Positions 28,250-36,955 of a stretch of DNA of 64,000 nt are shown in pieces. The position numbers and the translations under genes were made by a program. Source of the stretch: Microbaculum marinum (GTDB taxonomy: Bacteria; Pseudomonadota; Alphaproteobacteria; Rhizobiales; Tepidamorphaceae); NCBI RefSeq assembly GCF_042646165.1, contig NZ_JBHRTC010000009.1; one strand, 5' to 3'. Position 1 is the first letter of the stretch, and each line of letters opens with the position of its first letter. The notes under the pieces are model-generated. The model saw only the letters and a list, made by a program, of their open reading frames with translations, ran no database searches and was not told the DNA's origin.

Positions 28250-28459
28250 TCACGCCGCCGTGTCGCTTTGCGGCCCTCGCCGCATCCATTTGATGATCCA
28301 CATCGCCGGTATCGTCCAGGCGAAGCCCGCCACCGCGAAGTAGACGAGCTGGACGATGCCGGGCAACTGCAGGATGTGGTTGGCGCCGACGACCATGGCG
28401 ATTGCGACATAGATCAACACGAAGACGGTCAGTCCGCCCAGTCCCACGAATCGCCTCAT
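28250..28459 (-). CDS. DUF2842 small membrane protein
   Basis: 69 residues from MRRFVGLGGLTVF. It has two hydrophobic segments (about 6-28 and 36-55) flanked by a short Leu-Pro turn, ending WIIKWMRRGPQSDTAA. Size, two-segment topology and the positively charged end match the DUF2842 family, common in alphaproteobacteria and often near ctaA. It is convergent with the deacetylase gene and divergent from ctaA. The function is unknown. Confidence 0.8.
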   Translation of the reverse strand: MRRFVGLGGLTVFVLIYVAIAMVVGANHILQLPGIVQLVYFAVAGFAWTIPAMWIIKWMRRGPQSDTAA

Positions 28460-28636
28460 GCTCTGGCACGCTCCTGACACTGCCCTGATCCACTGACGGC
28501 ACCGGGAAGGCACACTCCTGGCGGCATCGTGTCACGCCGCCGGCACCCGTCTCCCCGGTTGTCCCGGAATCTCCTGCAGACTAACTAGGACCTCTGAACG
28601 CTCAAACCAAGACCGGAAGAAGAGGCACTACGGCGC

Positions 28637-29770
28637 ATGGGTTCGGTTCGAACGGATGACCACACAACGTCGCCGGCGACGCCGCGCCAGATCGCGGCCC
28701 GCCCGATAGTCAGGTTCTGGCTCTGGAGCGTCGCTCTCTGCGTCTTCGCGATGGTCATCGTCGGCGGCGCAACGCGTTTGACCGAATCCGGCCTGGCCAT
28801 CACCGAGTGGGCGCCGGTGACCGGCGCGATCCCGCCGCTGAGCCAGTCCGACTGGGTCGAAGCCTTTGAAAAATATCGGCAAATTCCGCAGTACCAGCAG
28901 CTCAACAAGGGCATGAGCCTGGACGAGTTCAAGTCGATCTACTGGTGGGAATGGGCGCATCGCTTCCTCGGCCGCTTCATCGGCGTCCTGTTCTTCGTGC
29001 CGTTCGTGTGGTTCCTGGCGACCCGGCGGGTGGAAAGGCGTCTGGTGCCGTGGCTTTGGGGCGCCTTCGTGCTCGGCGGCCTGCAGGGCGCGCTCGGCTG
29101 GTACATGGTGGCCAGCGGCCTCGTCGACCGGGTCTCGGTCAGCCAGTACCGGCTCGCCGCCCACCTCGTGCTCGCCTCGGCGATCTTCGCCTATCTCCTT
29201 TGGATCACAGAAGGAATTCGCGATCGCTCGCCCGAGGCGGCGAGCCCCCGCCGGCTCCGGACGACCGCAGTCGCAATCGTCGCACTCATATTCCTGCAGA
29301 TCGTGCTCGGCGGACTGGTCGCGGGCCTCGATGCCGGCCTCACCTACCAGACGTGGCCGCTGATGGATGGCAGGTTCGTCCCGGAAGGGCTGCTGATGCA
29401 GACGCCCTGGTGGCTGAACGCGTTCGAGAACATCACGACCGTGCAGTTCGATCACAGGATGGTGGCCTACGTTCTGGTGCTGGCCACCATCTGGCATGCC
29501 GTCGATGCCAGTCGAAACGGTGGGCAAGGCCCGGCGGCGGCACGTGCTGTGTATCTTGCCGGTCTTACGCTGGGCCAGGCGGGGCTCGGCATCGCGACGC
29601 TCGTGCTCGGCATGCCCCTGTGGCTGGCGCTCGCCCATCAGGCCGGCGCCATGGTGGTGCTGGCGACGGCGGTGCTCCACGCCTATGCGCTGCATCATCC
29701 GACGGGAGCGCCCGAACCTCGTCCGGGCGCCCTCGCCGAAGCAAGGCCGCTGGAGAATATCCCCGGGTAG
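28637..29770 (+). CDS. ctaA: Heme A synthase (COX15/CtaA)
   Basis: Oxidises the C8 methyl of heme O to the formyl group of heme A for cytochrome c oxidase. The 377-residue membrane protein has eight hydrophobic segments. Conserved pieces are VIVGGATRLTESGLAITEW after the first segment, WWEWAHRFLGRFIG with a heme-ligand His, LGWYMVASGLV, LAAHLVLAS, VAGLDAGLTYQTWPLMDGRFVP and QFDHRMVAY, which are the standard CtaA type-2 (COX15-like) motifs. It lacks the Cys pair of the Bacillus-type enzyme. It is convergent with metY, 22 bases apart. Confidence 0.95.
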   Translation: MGSVRTDDHTTSPATPRQIAARPIVRFWLWSVALCVFAMVIVGGATRLTESGLAITEWAPVTGAIPPLSQSDWVEAFEKYRQIPQYQQLNKGMSLDEFKSIYWWEWAHRFLGRFIGVLFFVPFVWFLATRRVERRLVPWLWGAFVLGGLQGALGWYMVASGLVDRVSVSQYRLAAHLVLASAIFAYLLWITEGIRDRSPEAASPRRLRTTAVAIVALIFLQIVLGGLVAGLDAGLTYQTWPLMDGRFVPEGLLMQTPWWLNAFENITTVQFDHRMVAYVLVLATIWHAVDASRNGGQGPAAARAVYLAGLTLGQAGLGIATLVLGMPLWLALAHQAGAMVVLATAVLHAYALHHPTGAPEPRPGALAEARPLENIPG

Positions 29771-29792
29771 GTGCCCCGCGGTGGCCGAACGA

Positions 29793-31079
29793 TCAGGCCG
29801 ACGCCAGCGCCTGGTCGAGATCGGCGATGATGTCTTCCTTGTCCTCTATGCCGATCGACAGCCTGACGACGTCAGGCCCGGCTCCCGCCGATGTCTTCTG
29901 GGCGTCGGAGAGCTGCCGATGCGTCGTCGAGGCAGGGTGAATGATCAGGCTGCGGGTGTCGCCGATATTGGCGAGATGCGAGAACATCTTGACGTTGGAC
30001 ACGACCTTGATCCCCGCATCGTAGCCGCCCTTGACGCCGAACGTGAACACCGCTCCGGCGCCTTTCGGGCAGTATTTCTGCTGCAGCTTGTGATACCGGT
30101 CGCCGGGGAGCCCCGCATACGACACCCAGGACACCTTGGGATGGCTGGACAGGAATTCGGCCACCGCCAGTGCGTTCTCGCAATGACGCTGCATGCGAAG
30201 CGGCAGTGTCTCGATGCCGGTGGCAAGCAGGAACGCGTTGAAGGGCGAGAGCGCGGGGCCGAGGTCGCGCAGCCCGAGCACCCGGCAGGCGATCGCGAAG
30301 GCGAAGTTGCCGAACGTCTCGCCGAGTATCATGCCCTGGTAGGACTCGTTCGGCTCGGAGAGGGTGGGATAGCGTCCCTCGCGCATCCAGTTGAAGCTGC
30401 CGCCGTCGACGATGACGCCGCCGATCGAATTGCCGTGTCCGCCGAGGAACTTGGTCGCGGAGTGGATGACGATATCCGCCCCGTGCTCGAAGGGACGGCA
30501 CAGGTACGGCGTGGCCAGCGTGTTGTCGACGATCAGCGGAACGCCGGCGCGGCGGGCGACCTGGGCGATGCCTTCGATGTCGACGACCACGCCGCCGGGG
30601 TTGGCGACGGACTCTATGAAGATCGCCTTGGTTTTCGGCGTCACTGCCTTCTCGAAACTGGACACGTCGGTGGAGTCGGCCCACACGACGTGCCAGTCGA
30701 ACTTCTTGAAGGAATGGTTGAACTGGTTGATCGAGCCGCCGTAAAGCTGCCGGCCGGCGATGAACTCGTCGCCGGGCTCCAGCAGGGTGTGCATGGCGAT
30801 CACCTGCGCGGCATGCCCCGAAGCGACCGCGAGCGCGGCGGTGCCGCCCTCCAGCGCTGCCACGCGTTCCTCGAGCACTGCGCAAGTCGGATTGCCGATT
30901 CGGGTATAGATATTGCCGAAAGCCTGCAGGCCGAACAGCGACGCGGCATGATCGACGTCCTCGAAGACGAAAGAGGTCGTCTGGTAGATGGGAGTGGCCC
31001 GTGCCCCGGTCGTGGGATCCGGCTGTGCGCCGGCATGAATGGACATCGTATTGAAGCCGGGTGCGCGCTCGTCGCTCAT
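29793..31079 (-). CDS. metY: O-acetylhomoserine aminocarboxypropyltransferase (sulfhydrylase)
   Basis: PLP enzyme that makes homocysteine or methionine directly from O-acetylhomoserine and a sulfur donor. The 428-residue protein fits the long O-acetylhomoserine sulfhydrylase class. It starts FNTMSIHAGAQPDPTTGARATPIYQTTSFVF, shown here in part, and has the Cys/Met-metabolism signature with the PLP lysine in SATKFLGGHG. An insertion at about residues 235-260 is typical of MetY over MetZ/MetB. The region upstream was checked for a SAM riboswitch but no convincing one was found. It is followed at its start side by the YccU-type gene on the same strand. Confidence 0.93.
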   Translation of the reverse strand: MSDERAPGFNTMSIHAGAQPDPTTGARATPIYQTTSFVFEDVDHAASLFGLQAFGNIYTRIGNPTCAVLEERVAALEGGTAALAVASGHAAQVIAMHTLLEPGDEFIAGRQLYGGSINQFNHSFKKFDWHVVWADSTDVSSFEKAVTPKTKAIFIESVANPGGVVVDIEGIAQVARRAGVPLIVDNTLATPYLCRPFEHGADIVIHSATKFLGGHGNSIGGVIVDGGSFNWMREGRYPTLSEPNESYQGMILGETFGNFAFAIACRVLGLRDLGPALSPFNAFLLATGIETLPLRMQRHCENALAVAEFLSSHPKVSWVSYAGLPGDRYHKLQQKYCPKGAGAVFTFGVKGGYDAGIKVVSNVKMFSHLANIGDTRSLIIHPASTTHRQLSDAQKTSAGAGPDVVRLSIGIEDKEDIIADLDQALASA

Positions 31080-31151
31080 TGGTGTTTCTCCCGATTGGAT
31101 GCGTGACTTTAACGGCGGGTGATACTGTACGCCGCCTTGTAGGGCGTCAAT

Positions 31152-31697
31152 TTATTCCGAAGACGGAACGGTTCTGGTTTTCGACAGCGAAAGACGCTGC
31201 GTTCGGCCCGACGAAAGCGTCGCTCGACGGCTGGATATCGAGCCGCGATTCACCCCCATCCAGCCGATCTCGCCGGACAGGCGCCCGTACTCGATCTTCG
31301 GACAGCGGTTCATTACGACCCGTAGGCCTGCGGCCTCGGCCCTTGCCGCCGCGGTGTCGTTTCGCACCCCGAGCTGCATCCAGATGACCTTGGGCACGGG
31401 ATCGAGCGCCAGAGCCTCGTCGACCACCGCGTCCGCCGCCTCCGACGCACGGAAGATATCGACCATGTCGATCGGCTCGGGAATGTCGGACAGGCGCGCG
31501 TAGCAGAGCTGGCCGAGTATCTCCGGGCCGGCCTGGCCGGGATTCACGGGAATCACTCGATAGCCCTTTTCCAGGAGGTACTTCATGGCGAAATAGCTCG
31601 GCCGGATATTGTTTGCGCTCGCCCCGACCATGGCGATCACCTTCACCTCGTCGAGAATGTCGCGGATGTAGTCGTCGGGGTATCGGTCGTGATTCAT
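31152..31697 (-). CDS. CoA-binding protein (YccU-like)
   Basis: 181 residues. A Rossmann-type CoA-binding domain has KVIAMVGASANNIRPSYFAMKYLLEKGYRVIPVNPG near the start, and ends with MNRCPKIEYGRL, a family signature, and GEIGWMGVN. The YccU/DUF1165 family binds CoA and is of unknown wider function. It lies ten bases after the enoyl-CoA hydratase gene on the minus strand, so the two are likely cotranscribed, which fits a link to CoA metabolism. Confidence 0.87.
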   Translation of the reverse strand: MNHDRYPDDYIRDILDEVKVIAMVGASANNIRPSYFAMKYLLEKGYRVIPVNPGQAGPEILGQLCYARLSDIPEPIDMVDIFRASEAADAVVDEALALDPVPKVIWMQLGVRNDTAAARAEAAGLRVVMNRCPKIEYGRLSGEIGWMGVNRGSISSRRATLSSGRTQRLSLSKTRTVPSSE

Positions 31698-31707
31698 CGC
31701 GCCGGCG

Positions 31708-32541
31708 TCACTCGCCCGTCCACTGCGGAGTGCGCTTGTCCAGGAAGGCGCCGATGCCTTCCTCGGCGTCTCGGGCGAGCATGTTCTCGGTCATGATCCG
31801 GGCCGTGTAGGCATATGCCTCCGCCAGCGGCATTTCGCGCTGGCGGTAGAAGGTTTTCTTGCCGGTCCTGACCGTCAGCGGGGACTTGGCGGCAATCTGC
31901 CGGGCAAGGGCCATGGCGCTGTCCATGGCGTCGCCGGTTGCAACCACCTTGTTGATCAGTCCGATCTGCTCGGCACGACCGGCCGAAACCATGTCACCGG
32001 TCAGCAGCATTTCCATGGCGTGCTTCGGCGATACGTTGCGCGTCAGCGCCACCATCGGCGTCGAACAGAACAGCCCGATATTCACGCCCGGCGTCGCGAA
32101 CCGCGCGCTTTCGCCGGCGACTGCAAGGTCGCATGTCGCAACCAGCTGGCAGCCGGCCGCGGTAGCTATTCCTTCCACGGATGCGATGACGGGCTTCGGA
32201 CAGGCGACGATTGCCTGCATGACGGTGCTGCACTTGGCGAAGATGCGCTCGAAGTAGGCTCGGCCGCGGTCACCCGCCGAGCGGGCCTCGGTCATCTCGC
32301 GCAAATCGTGACCGGCACAGAATGCCGGCGGCGCGCCGGTGAGGACGATAGCCTTGACGGTGCGGTCCGGCGTGATCGTCTCGAACGCAGCGGCAAGTGC
32401 GTCGACGAGGGATTCCGACAGAGAATTGCGGGCTGCGGCCCGGTTCAGCGTCAGGATCGCGACCTCGCCGTCCCGATCCGTCAGCAGTGGGCCGTCCGAC
32501 GTCGCCGGGGCGTCGTCGCTCCGTGTTGCTTCAGGCATCAT
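31708..32541 (-). CDS. Enoyl-CoA hydratase/isomerase family protein (ECHDC3-like)
   Basis: 277 residues. The crotonase fold is clear: an N-terminal VAILTLNRAAARNSLSESLV, the oxyanion-hole segment APPAFCAGHDL, and GIATAAGCQLVATCDLAVAGESARFATPGVNIG. In the two positions that carry the catalytic glutamates of classical enoyl-CoA hydratases I see Ala/Ala-Gly and Gly/Val-type residues instead, as in the ECHDC3 branch, so hydratase activity is uncertain. It heads a short minus-strand unit with the CoA-binding gene. The start is one of two adjacent ATGs. The substrate is unknown. Confidence 0.83.
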   Translation of the reverse strand: MMPEATRSDDAPATSDGPLLTDRDGEVAILTLNRAAARNSLSESLVDALAAAFETITPDRTVKAIVLTGAPPAFCAGHDLREMTEARSAGDRGRAYFERIFAKCSTVMQAIVACPKPVIASVEGIATAAGCQLVATCDLAVAGESARFATPGVNIGLFCSTPMVALTRNVSPKHAMEMLLTGDMVSAGRAEQIGLINKVVATGDAMDSAMALARQIAAKSPLTVRTGKKTFYRQREMPLAEAYAYTARIMTENMLARDAEEGIGAFLDKRTPQWTGE

Positions 32542-32550
32542 TCCGGTACG

Positions 32551-33135
32551 CTATTCCGCGTCGGCGATAGATCTGATCTGGTCCGCATACTGAGAGACGA
32601 TCTCGATATTGCCGGCCGGCGGCCGGAGCTGGCTGATCTGCGCCATCTGCTGTTCCAGCATCGTGATCAGCTGCTCTTTCTGGCTGTCGGGAATGCTCTT
32701 GTCGCCTTTGATCTGGGCGATCGCCTCGGCCATTTCGCTGTCGACGCTGCCGCCGCCCTCGCCACGCTCCGAGAACGAGTAGGCCAGCATCACCGAATAG
32801 GCGACCTGGACCCATTGCTCGAGCGAAGAAATTCCGTGGCTCTGCACGATCCCCTCCATCTGGCCACGGGCGTCCGCATACTGGGAGAAGCCGGTGACGA
32901 AACTCGAGGGGTCTTCCGGGTCGGCGTTCACCTTGCCGTACTTCTGTTCGAGCCGGGCGCCGAGAGCCTCCAGTTCCGGGTAGCTCGCGATGAACCCCTC
33001 GACCAGTTCCGGCGTGAGCTGGACCTGCGGGGGCAGTTGCTGATCCTGGGCGAGGGCGGCTCTCTCGTTGCCGGGCACGGCGAAGGCGAGAGCCAGCGCG
33101 GCGGCGAGGGTGAAGGAACGGAACAGTCTGATCAT
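32551..33135 (-). CDS. Predicted secreted protein of unknown function
   Basis: 194 residues with a clear Sec signal (about 1-29, ending ALAQ) and a mature part that is acidic, helical by eye and rich in Gln and Glu, with no cysteines. Motifs such as VQLTPELVEGFIASYPELEALG and GDKSIPDSQKEQLITMLEQQMAQI may be part of a DUF with repeats of about 40 residues. The stop lies nine bases ahead of the enoyl-CoA hydratase start on the same strand, so it may be the first gene of that operon. It probably resides in the periplasm. I do not recognise a family. Confidence 0.7.
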   Translation of the reverse strand: MIRLFRSFTLAAALALAFAVPGNERAALAQDQQLPPQVQLTPELVEGFIASYPELEALGARLEQKYGKVNADPEDPSSFVTGFSQYADARGQMEGIVQSHGISSLEQWVQVAYSVMLAYSFSERGEGGGSVDSEMAEAIAQIKGDKSIPDSQKEQLITMLEQQMAQISQLRPPAGNIEIVSQYADQIRSIADAE

Positions 33136-33273
33136 TCTTCAATATCCTTGGCTGTACCGGCTCGGACTCAAAACGGCGTATCCCGAGGGCCACCGCACCT
33201 TTGGAACTCTTGCGACGACCGCGACCGGCATGTCAAAGCAGGCGCGACATCGGCAGCAAAGCGGGGCAATCCT

Positions 33274-33720
33274 ATGGCGGACGTCGGCGAAACGCCACTG
33301 CGAATGAACGTTACGGAGGTTCAGGAATTCCTCGATACCGAATTTCCGCAGATGAACCACGGCGGCAAGACGTTCTCGATCGAAAGCGTTCGCCCCCGCG
33401 GCGCCGTCGTGCGCATGCAGTACCATGACCGTCACATTCGACCGGGCGGGACCATCTCCGGCCCGTCCATGATGGCGCTCGCCGACTATGCGATGTACGT
33501 GGCGCTGCTCGCCGGCCTCGGGCCGGTGGCGCTGGCCGTGACCACGAACCTGTCGATCAATTTCCTTCGAAAGCCGGGGCCGAGGGACATGCTGGCCGAT
33601 TGCGAGGTGATGAAGCTCGGGAGCCGGCTCGCCGTCGGCGAGGTCCGCCTGACGTCGGAAGGTTCGGACGAAATCGTCGCGCATGTCGTGTGCACCTACG
33701 CCATCCCGCCCGAGAAATGA
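33274..33720 (+). CDS. PaaI family thioesterase (hotdog fold)
   Basis: 148 residues. Hotdog-fold acyl-CoA thioesterase: NHGGKTFSIESVRPRGAVVRM, then HIRPGGTISGPSMMALADYAMYVALLAGLG (catalytic His-Gly and Asp region) and later NLSINFLRKPGPRDM. It hydrolyses an acyl- or aryl-CoA of unknown identity. A reading frame that continues upstream for more than 1 kb is only an artefact of high GC; the ATG giving MADVGETPLRMN is the sensible start, and a second ATG follows ten codons later. It stands alone between a divergent secreted-protein gene and rplM. Confidence 0.87.
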   Translation: MADVGETPLRMNVTEVQEFLDTEFPQMNHGGKTFSIESVRPRGAVVRMQYHDRHIRPGGTISGPSMMALADYAMYVALLAGLGPVALAVTTNLSINFLRKPGPRDMLADCEVMKLGSRLAVGEVRLTSEGSDEIVAHVVCTYAIPPEK

Positions 33721-33792
33721 GGTAATATAATACCGCTTTCCTAAGGTGCTGGATTTACGTGCTAATTCTGGCCGTGTGTCGGCACAAACTGC

Positions 33793-33821
33793 TTGACTGG
33801 TGGAGGCGGCGAGGCTACATA
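33793..33821 (+). promoter_or_regulatory. Promoter of the rplM-rpsI operon
   Basis: TTGACT (33793-33798) and TACATA (33816-33821) are separated by exactly 17 bases, about 100 bases before rplM. This is the best promoter match in the window and fits a highly expressed ribosomal protein operon. The leader of about 90 bases to the ATG may fold (GCCGG/CCGGC pairs) and could carry the L13 autoregulatory site, which I cannot establish. Confidence 0.65.
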
Positions 33822-33918
33822 CCCGCGCTGACAAGGCACCCGGCAGTTCAACCGTAGCCGGGCGCCGCTTTGCATGCGCCGGTACTGACCGGCGATCGGA
33901 CATCCGACAGGTGAATAC

Positions 33919-34383
33919 ATGAAGACCTATTCGGCGAAACCGGCCGAGGTTGAGAAGCAGTGGATAGTGATCGACGGTGACGGCCTCGTCGTCGGCCGGC
34001 TAGCCACGCTGATCGCCACCCGGCTGCGCGGCAAGCACAAGGCCATCTTCACCCCGCACGTCGATTGCGGCGACAACGTCGTCGTGGTCAATGCGGACAA
34101 GGTGGTGCTGACCGGCCGCAAGCGCGAGAACAAGACCTATTACTGGCACACCGGGTATCCCGGCGGCATCAAGGAACGCAAGGCTGGCCAGATTCTCGAC
34201 GGCAAGCACCCCGAGCGGGTGGTCGAGAAGGCCGTCGAGCGGATGCTGCCGCGCGGACCGCTCGGTCGCCAGCAGCTCAAGAACCTTCGGGTCTATGCCG
34301 GCCCGGACCATCCCCATGAGGCCCAGCAGCCCGTCAAGCTCGACGTGGCCGCCCTCAATCCCAAGAACGTCAGGATCTTTTGA
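33919..34383 (+). CDS. rplM: 50S ribosomal protein L13
   Basis: 154 residues, canonical L13: MKTYSAKPAEVEKQWIVIDG at the start, then LGRLATLIA-type VVGRLATLIATRLRGKHK, KTYYWHTGYPGGIKE and MLPRGPLGRQQLKNLRVYAG. It is an early-assembly protein of the 50S subunit. rpsI begins two bases after its stop codon, the standard pairing. Confidence 0.98.
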   Translation: MKTYSAKPAEVEKQWIVIDGDGLVVGRLATLIATRLRGKHKAIFTPHVDCGDNVVVVNADKVVLTGRKRENKTYYWHTGYPGGIKERKAGQILDGKHPERVVEKAVERMLPRGPLGRQQLKNLRVYAGPDHPHEAQQPVKLDVAALNPKNVRIF

Positions 34384-34385
34384 GC

Positions 34386-34874
34386 ATGAGCGAGACCGAA
34401 ATCCAGTCGCTCGAGGACCTCGGCAGCGCCCTCGGCCAGGGAGCCGAAGCCAACGAGGCTCCGGTTTACGAGCAGAAGCTTGACGCCCAGGGACGCGCCT
34501 ATGCCACCGGCAAGCGTAAGGACGCGGTCGCCCGCGTCTGGGTCAAGCCAGGAAACGGCGCCATTACGGTGAACGGCAAGGAACTCGCGACCTATTTCGC
34601 CCGGCCCGTCCTGCGCATGGTGCTGCAGCAGCCGCTGGTGGCTGCCAACCGGCAGAACCAGTACGACGTGGTGTGCACGGTCACTGGTGGCGGCCTGTCC
34701 GGCCAGGCCGGCGCGGTTCGCCACGGCCTCTCCAAGGCGCTGACCAACTTCGAGCCGGATCTGCGGCCGATCCTCAAGAAGGGCGGCTTCCTTACCCGCG
34801 ACTCCCGCGTCGTCGAGCGCAAGAAGTACGGCAAGCGCAAGGCACGCCGCAGCTTCCAGTTCTCGAAGCGCTGA
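34386..34874 (+). CDS. rpsI: 30S ribosomal protein S9
   Basis: 162 residues. The first 35 residues are a variable acidic extension common in alphaproteobacteria. Then the S9 core starts ATGKRKDAVARVWVKPGNG and ends with the basic tail KKYGKRKARRSFQFSKR, whose last residues reach into the ribosomal P site. The ATG is preferred over a TTG two codons earlier that overlaps the rplM stop. A terminator-like hairpin follows before argC. Confidence 0.98.
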   Translation: MSETEIQSLEDLGSALGQGAEANEAPVYEQKLDAQGRAYATGKRKDAVARVWVKPGNGAITVNGKELATYFARPVLRMVLQQPLVAANRQNQYDVVCTVTGGGLSGQAGAVRHGLSKALTNFEPDLRPILKKGGFLTRDSRVVERKKYGKRKARRSFQFSKR

Positions 34875-34905
34875 CCGTCAGGGCAGGGCAGCGCAGGATT
34901 ATCGA

Positions 34906-34930
34906 AAGGGCGCCCTCCGGGCGCCCTTCT
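34906..34930 (+). terminator. Probable terminator after rpsI
   Basis: A perfect 10-bp stem AAGGGCGCCC/GGGCGCCCTT with a TCC loop, 31 bases after the rpsI stop, ends in TTCT. The T run is short, so some read-through into argC is possible. Confidence 0.6.
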
Positions 34931-34979
34931 CGTATGTGCTTCACGGAATAGTCTGAAACGGTTTGAGACGGAGACAGTC

Positions 34980-36008
34980 ATGACCACGACACGGGTCGCG
35001 ATATTGGGCGCAAGCGGATACACCGGAGCGGAACTGGTCCGCCTGCTGGCGCGCCATCCGTCGATGGAGATCGTCGCGATCACCGCCGACCGGAAGGCCG
35101 GCCAGGAGATGGCTGACGTCTTCCCGCACCTGGCGATCCTCGACCTGCCGGCGCTGACGTCGATCGACGAGGTCGACTGGGCCGGTGTCGACGCGGTGTT
35201 CTGCGCGTTGCCGCACGCGACGACGCAGAAGGTCATCGCGGGACTTCCCGAACGGCTCAAGGTCGTCGACCTGTCGGCCGACTTCCGGCTGGAGGATCCG
35301 GAGGCCTACGCGAAGTGGTACGGCCACGAGCATTCCGAGATCGAGCTCCAGAAGGAGGTCGTCTACGGCCTGCCCGAGTTCTACCGCGACCGGATCAGGG
35401 ATGCGCGGATCGTCGCCAACACCGGGTGTTACGTCGCCACCGCGCTGATCCCGCTGATACCGGTGTTCAGGGCCGGTCTCGCCGACCCTGACTGGGTCGT
35501 CATCGATGCCAAGTCCGGGGTTTCCGGGGCCGGCCGCTCGGCGAAGGAAGCCAACCTGTTCACCGAGGTGTCGGAAGGGTTCCACGCCTATTCGGTGGCC
35601 GCTCACCGCCATATGGGCGAGATCGATCAGGAACTGTCCAAGGCGGCCGGCAGATCGGTCGTGGCGACCTTCACACCGCATCTGCTGCCGCAGAACCGGG
35701 GGATCCTGGCGACCACCTATCTCAAGGCGGACGCCGAGGCGGTCCACGCCCACCTGTCGAAGCAGTTCGCCGGCGAGCCGTTCGTCCACGTTCTGCCATT
35801 TGGCAAGACCCCGGCGACCCGGCACGTGCGCGGTTCGAACCACTGCCTGATCGGCGTCGTCGCGGACCGCCAGCAGGGCCGCACCATCGTGATCTCTGTC
35901 CTCGACAACCTGGTCAAGGGTGCCAGCGGACAGGCGATCCAGAACATGAACCTGATGCTGGGCCTGCCCGAGACCACCGGCCTGGAACAGTTGCCGCTGT
36001 TCCCGTGA
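34980..36008 (+). CDS. argC: N-acetyl-gamma-glutamyl-phosphate reductase
   Basis: Third step of arginine synthesis, reducing N-acetylglutamyl phosphate with NADPH. The 342-residue protein begins VAILGASGYTGAELVRLLARHP (nucleotide-binding), has the active-site Cys150 in NTGCYVATALIPL, and later AHRHMGEIDQEL with the catalytic His. This is the long ArgC class. It follows rpsI as in other Rhizobiales. The start codon has GGAGAC just upstream. Confidence 0.97.
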   Translation: MTTTRVAILGASGYTGAELVRLLARHPSMEIVAITADRKAGQEMADVFPHLAILDLPALTSIDEVDWAGVDAVFCALPHATTQKVIAGLPERLKVVDLSADFRLEDPEAYAKWYGHEHSEIELQKEVVYGLPEFYRDRIRDARIVANTGCYVATALIPLIPVFRAGLADPDWVVIDAKSGVSGAGRSAKEANLFTEVSEGFHAYSVAAHRHMGEIDQELSKAAGRSVVATFTPHLLPQNRGILATTYLKADAEAVHAHLSKQFAGEPFVHVLPFGKTPATRHVRGSNHCLIGVVADRQQGRTIVISVLDNLVKGASGQAIQNMNLMLGLPETTGLEQLPLFP

Positions 36009-36026
36009 ACGCCGGCCGCCGAGGCG

Positions 36027-36869
36027 CTATAGCCTGAGCATCACAAGACCGACGATAACGACGGCCACGGACACGGTCCGGGCCGTCGTCAGCCGTTCGC
36101 CGAGGAAGACGACGCCGATCAGCACGGCCATGACGACGCTCGTCTCCCGCAAAGCGGCGACGAGGGCGATCGGCGCCACAGTCATCGCCCAGATCACGAT
36201 GGCGTAGGCACCGATCGACAAGGCGCCGGCCGTCATTCCCGCCTTCCAGTTCTCCGAAAACATCGCACCGATGCCGCGGCCGCGCCGGACTGCGGCATAG
36301 ATGAGCAGCGGCAAGCCATCCAGGACGAACAGCCATGCCGTGTAGGCCAGCGCGTCTCCGGAGGTCCGTGCGCCAAGGCCGTCGGATATCGTGTAGCCGC
36401 CGATGAAGAGCGATGTGGACAGGGCGTAGATCGCGCCTTTCGGGGCCTCGATCAGGACCCTCAGACCGCGATCGAAGGTCAGCGCGATGATGCCGCCGCC
36501 TAGCACGACGATGCCGAGGATCGTGGTGGTGCCGAGCGGTTCGTCGAGCAGCGTGAGGCTTGCGGCCAGGGTCATCAGCGGCGCTGCGCCGCGCGCCAGG
36601 GGATAGACCTTGCCGAGTTCGCCGTGCGCGTACGCATTGGCCAGGAAGACGTTGTAGCCGACATGCAGGAGCATCGACGCGGCCAGCCACGGCCAGGCGT
36701 CGACGGGCGGCGGCGGCAGGAAGACGACGGCGGGCAGGGCGAACAGCGCGCCGAAGGTCGCCAGCAGCGTGACGACCGCGAGGCGGTCCCCCTTGATCCG
36801 GACGATGGCGTTCCAGCTGGCGTGCAGGACGGCCGAGAACAGGACGAGGAGGGCGACGGACAGTGTCAC
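36027..36869 (-). CDS. EamA/DMT family transporter
   Basis: 280 residues with ten hydrophobic segments in two repeats of five, characteristic of the drug/metabolite transporter superfamily. Recognisable are HASWNAIVRIKGDR after the first segment and the end-of-repeat LGEPLGTT-like LLDEPLGTTTILGIVVLGGG and FLGERLTTARTVSVAVVIVG. The start is GTG, with a weak ribosome-binding site. It is convergent with argC and its substrate is unknown. Confidence 0.88.
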   Translation of the reverse strand: MTLSVALLVLFSAVLHASWNAIVRIKGDRLAVVTLLATFGALFALPAVVFLPPPPVDAWPWLAASMLLHVGYNVFLANAYAHGELGKVYPLARGAAPLMTLAASLTLLDEPLGTTTILGIVVLGGGIIALTFDRGLRVLIEAPKGAIYALSTSLFIGGYTISDGLGARTSGDALAYTAWLFVLDGLPLLIYAAVRRGRGIGAMFSENWKAGMTAGALSIGAYAIVIWAMTVAPIALVAALRETSVVMAVLIGVVFLGERLTTARTVSVAVVIVGLVMLRL

Positions 36870-36955
36870 GGGTCGGGCGGACTGTGGGAAGGTGGCGCCG
36901 ACACCTACCGCACTGTCATCGAGACGTCACACAAAATCCGTTGGCCGATGGACGT

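Noticed and set aside
31080..31160. SAM riboswitch ahead of metY
   Set aside because: A short GGCGG/CCGCC stem is present, but the SAM-II core pattern is not convincing, so it was not called.
32020..33273. Upstream part of the thioesterase frame
   Set aside because: Non-conserved sequence antisense to the hydratase gene and the secreted-protein gene; the thioesterase starts at 33274.
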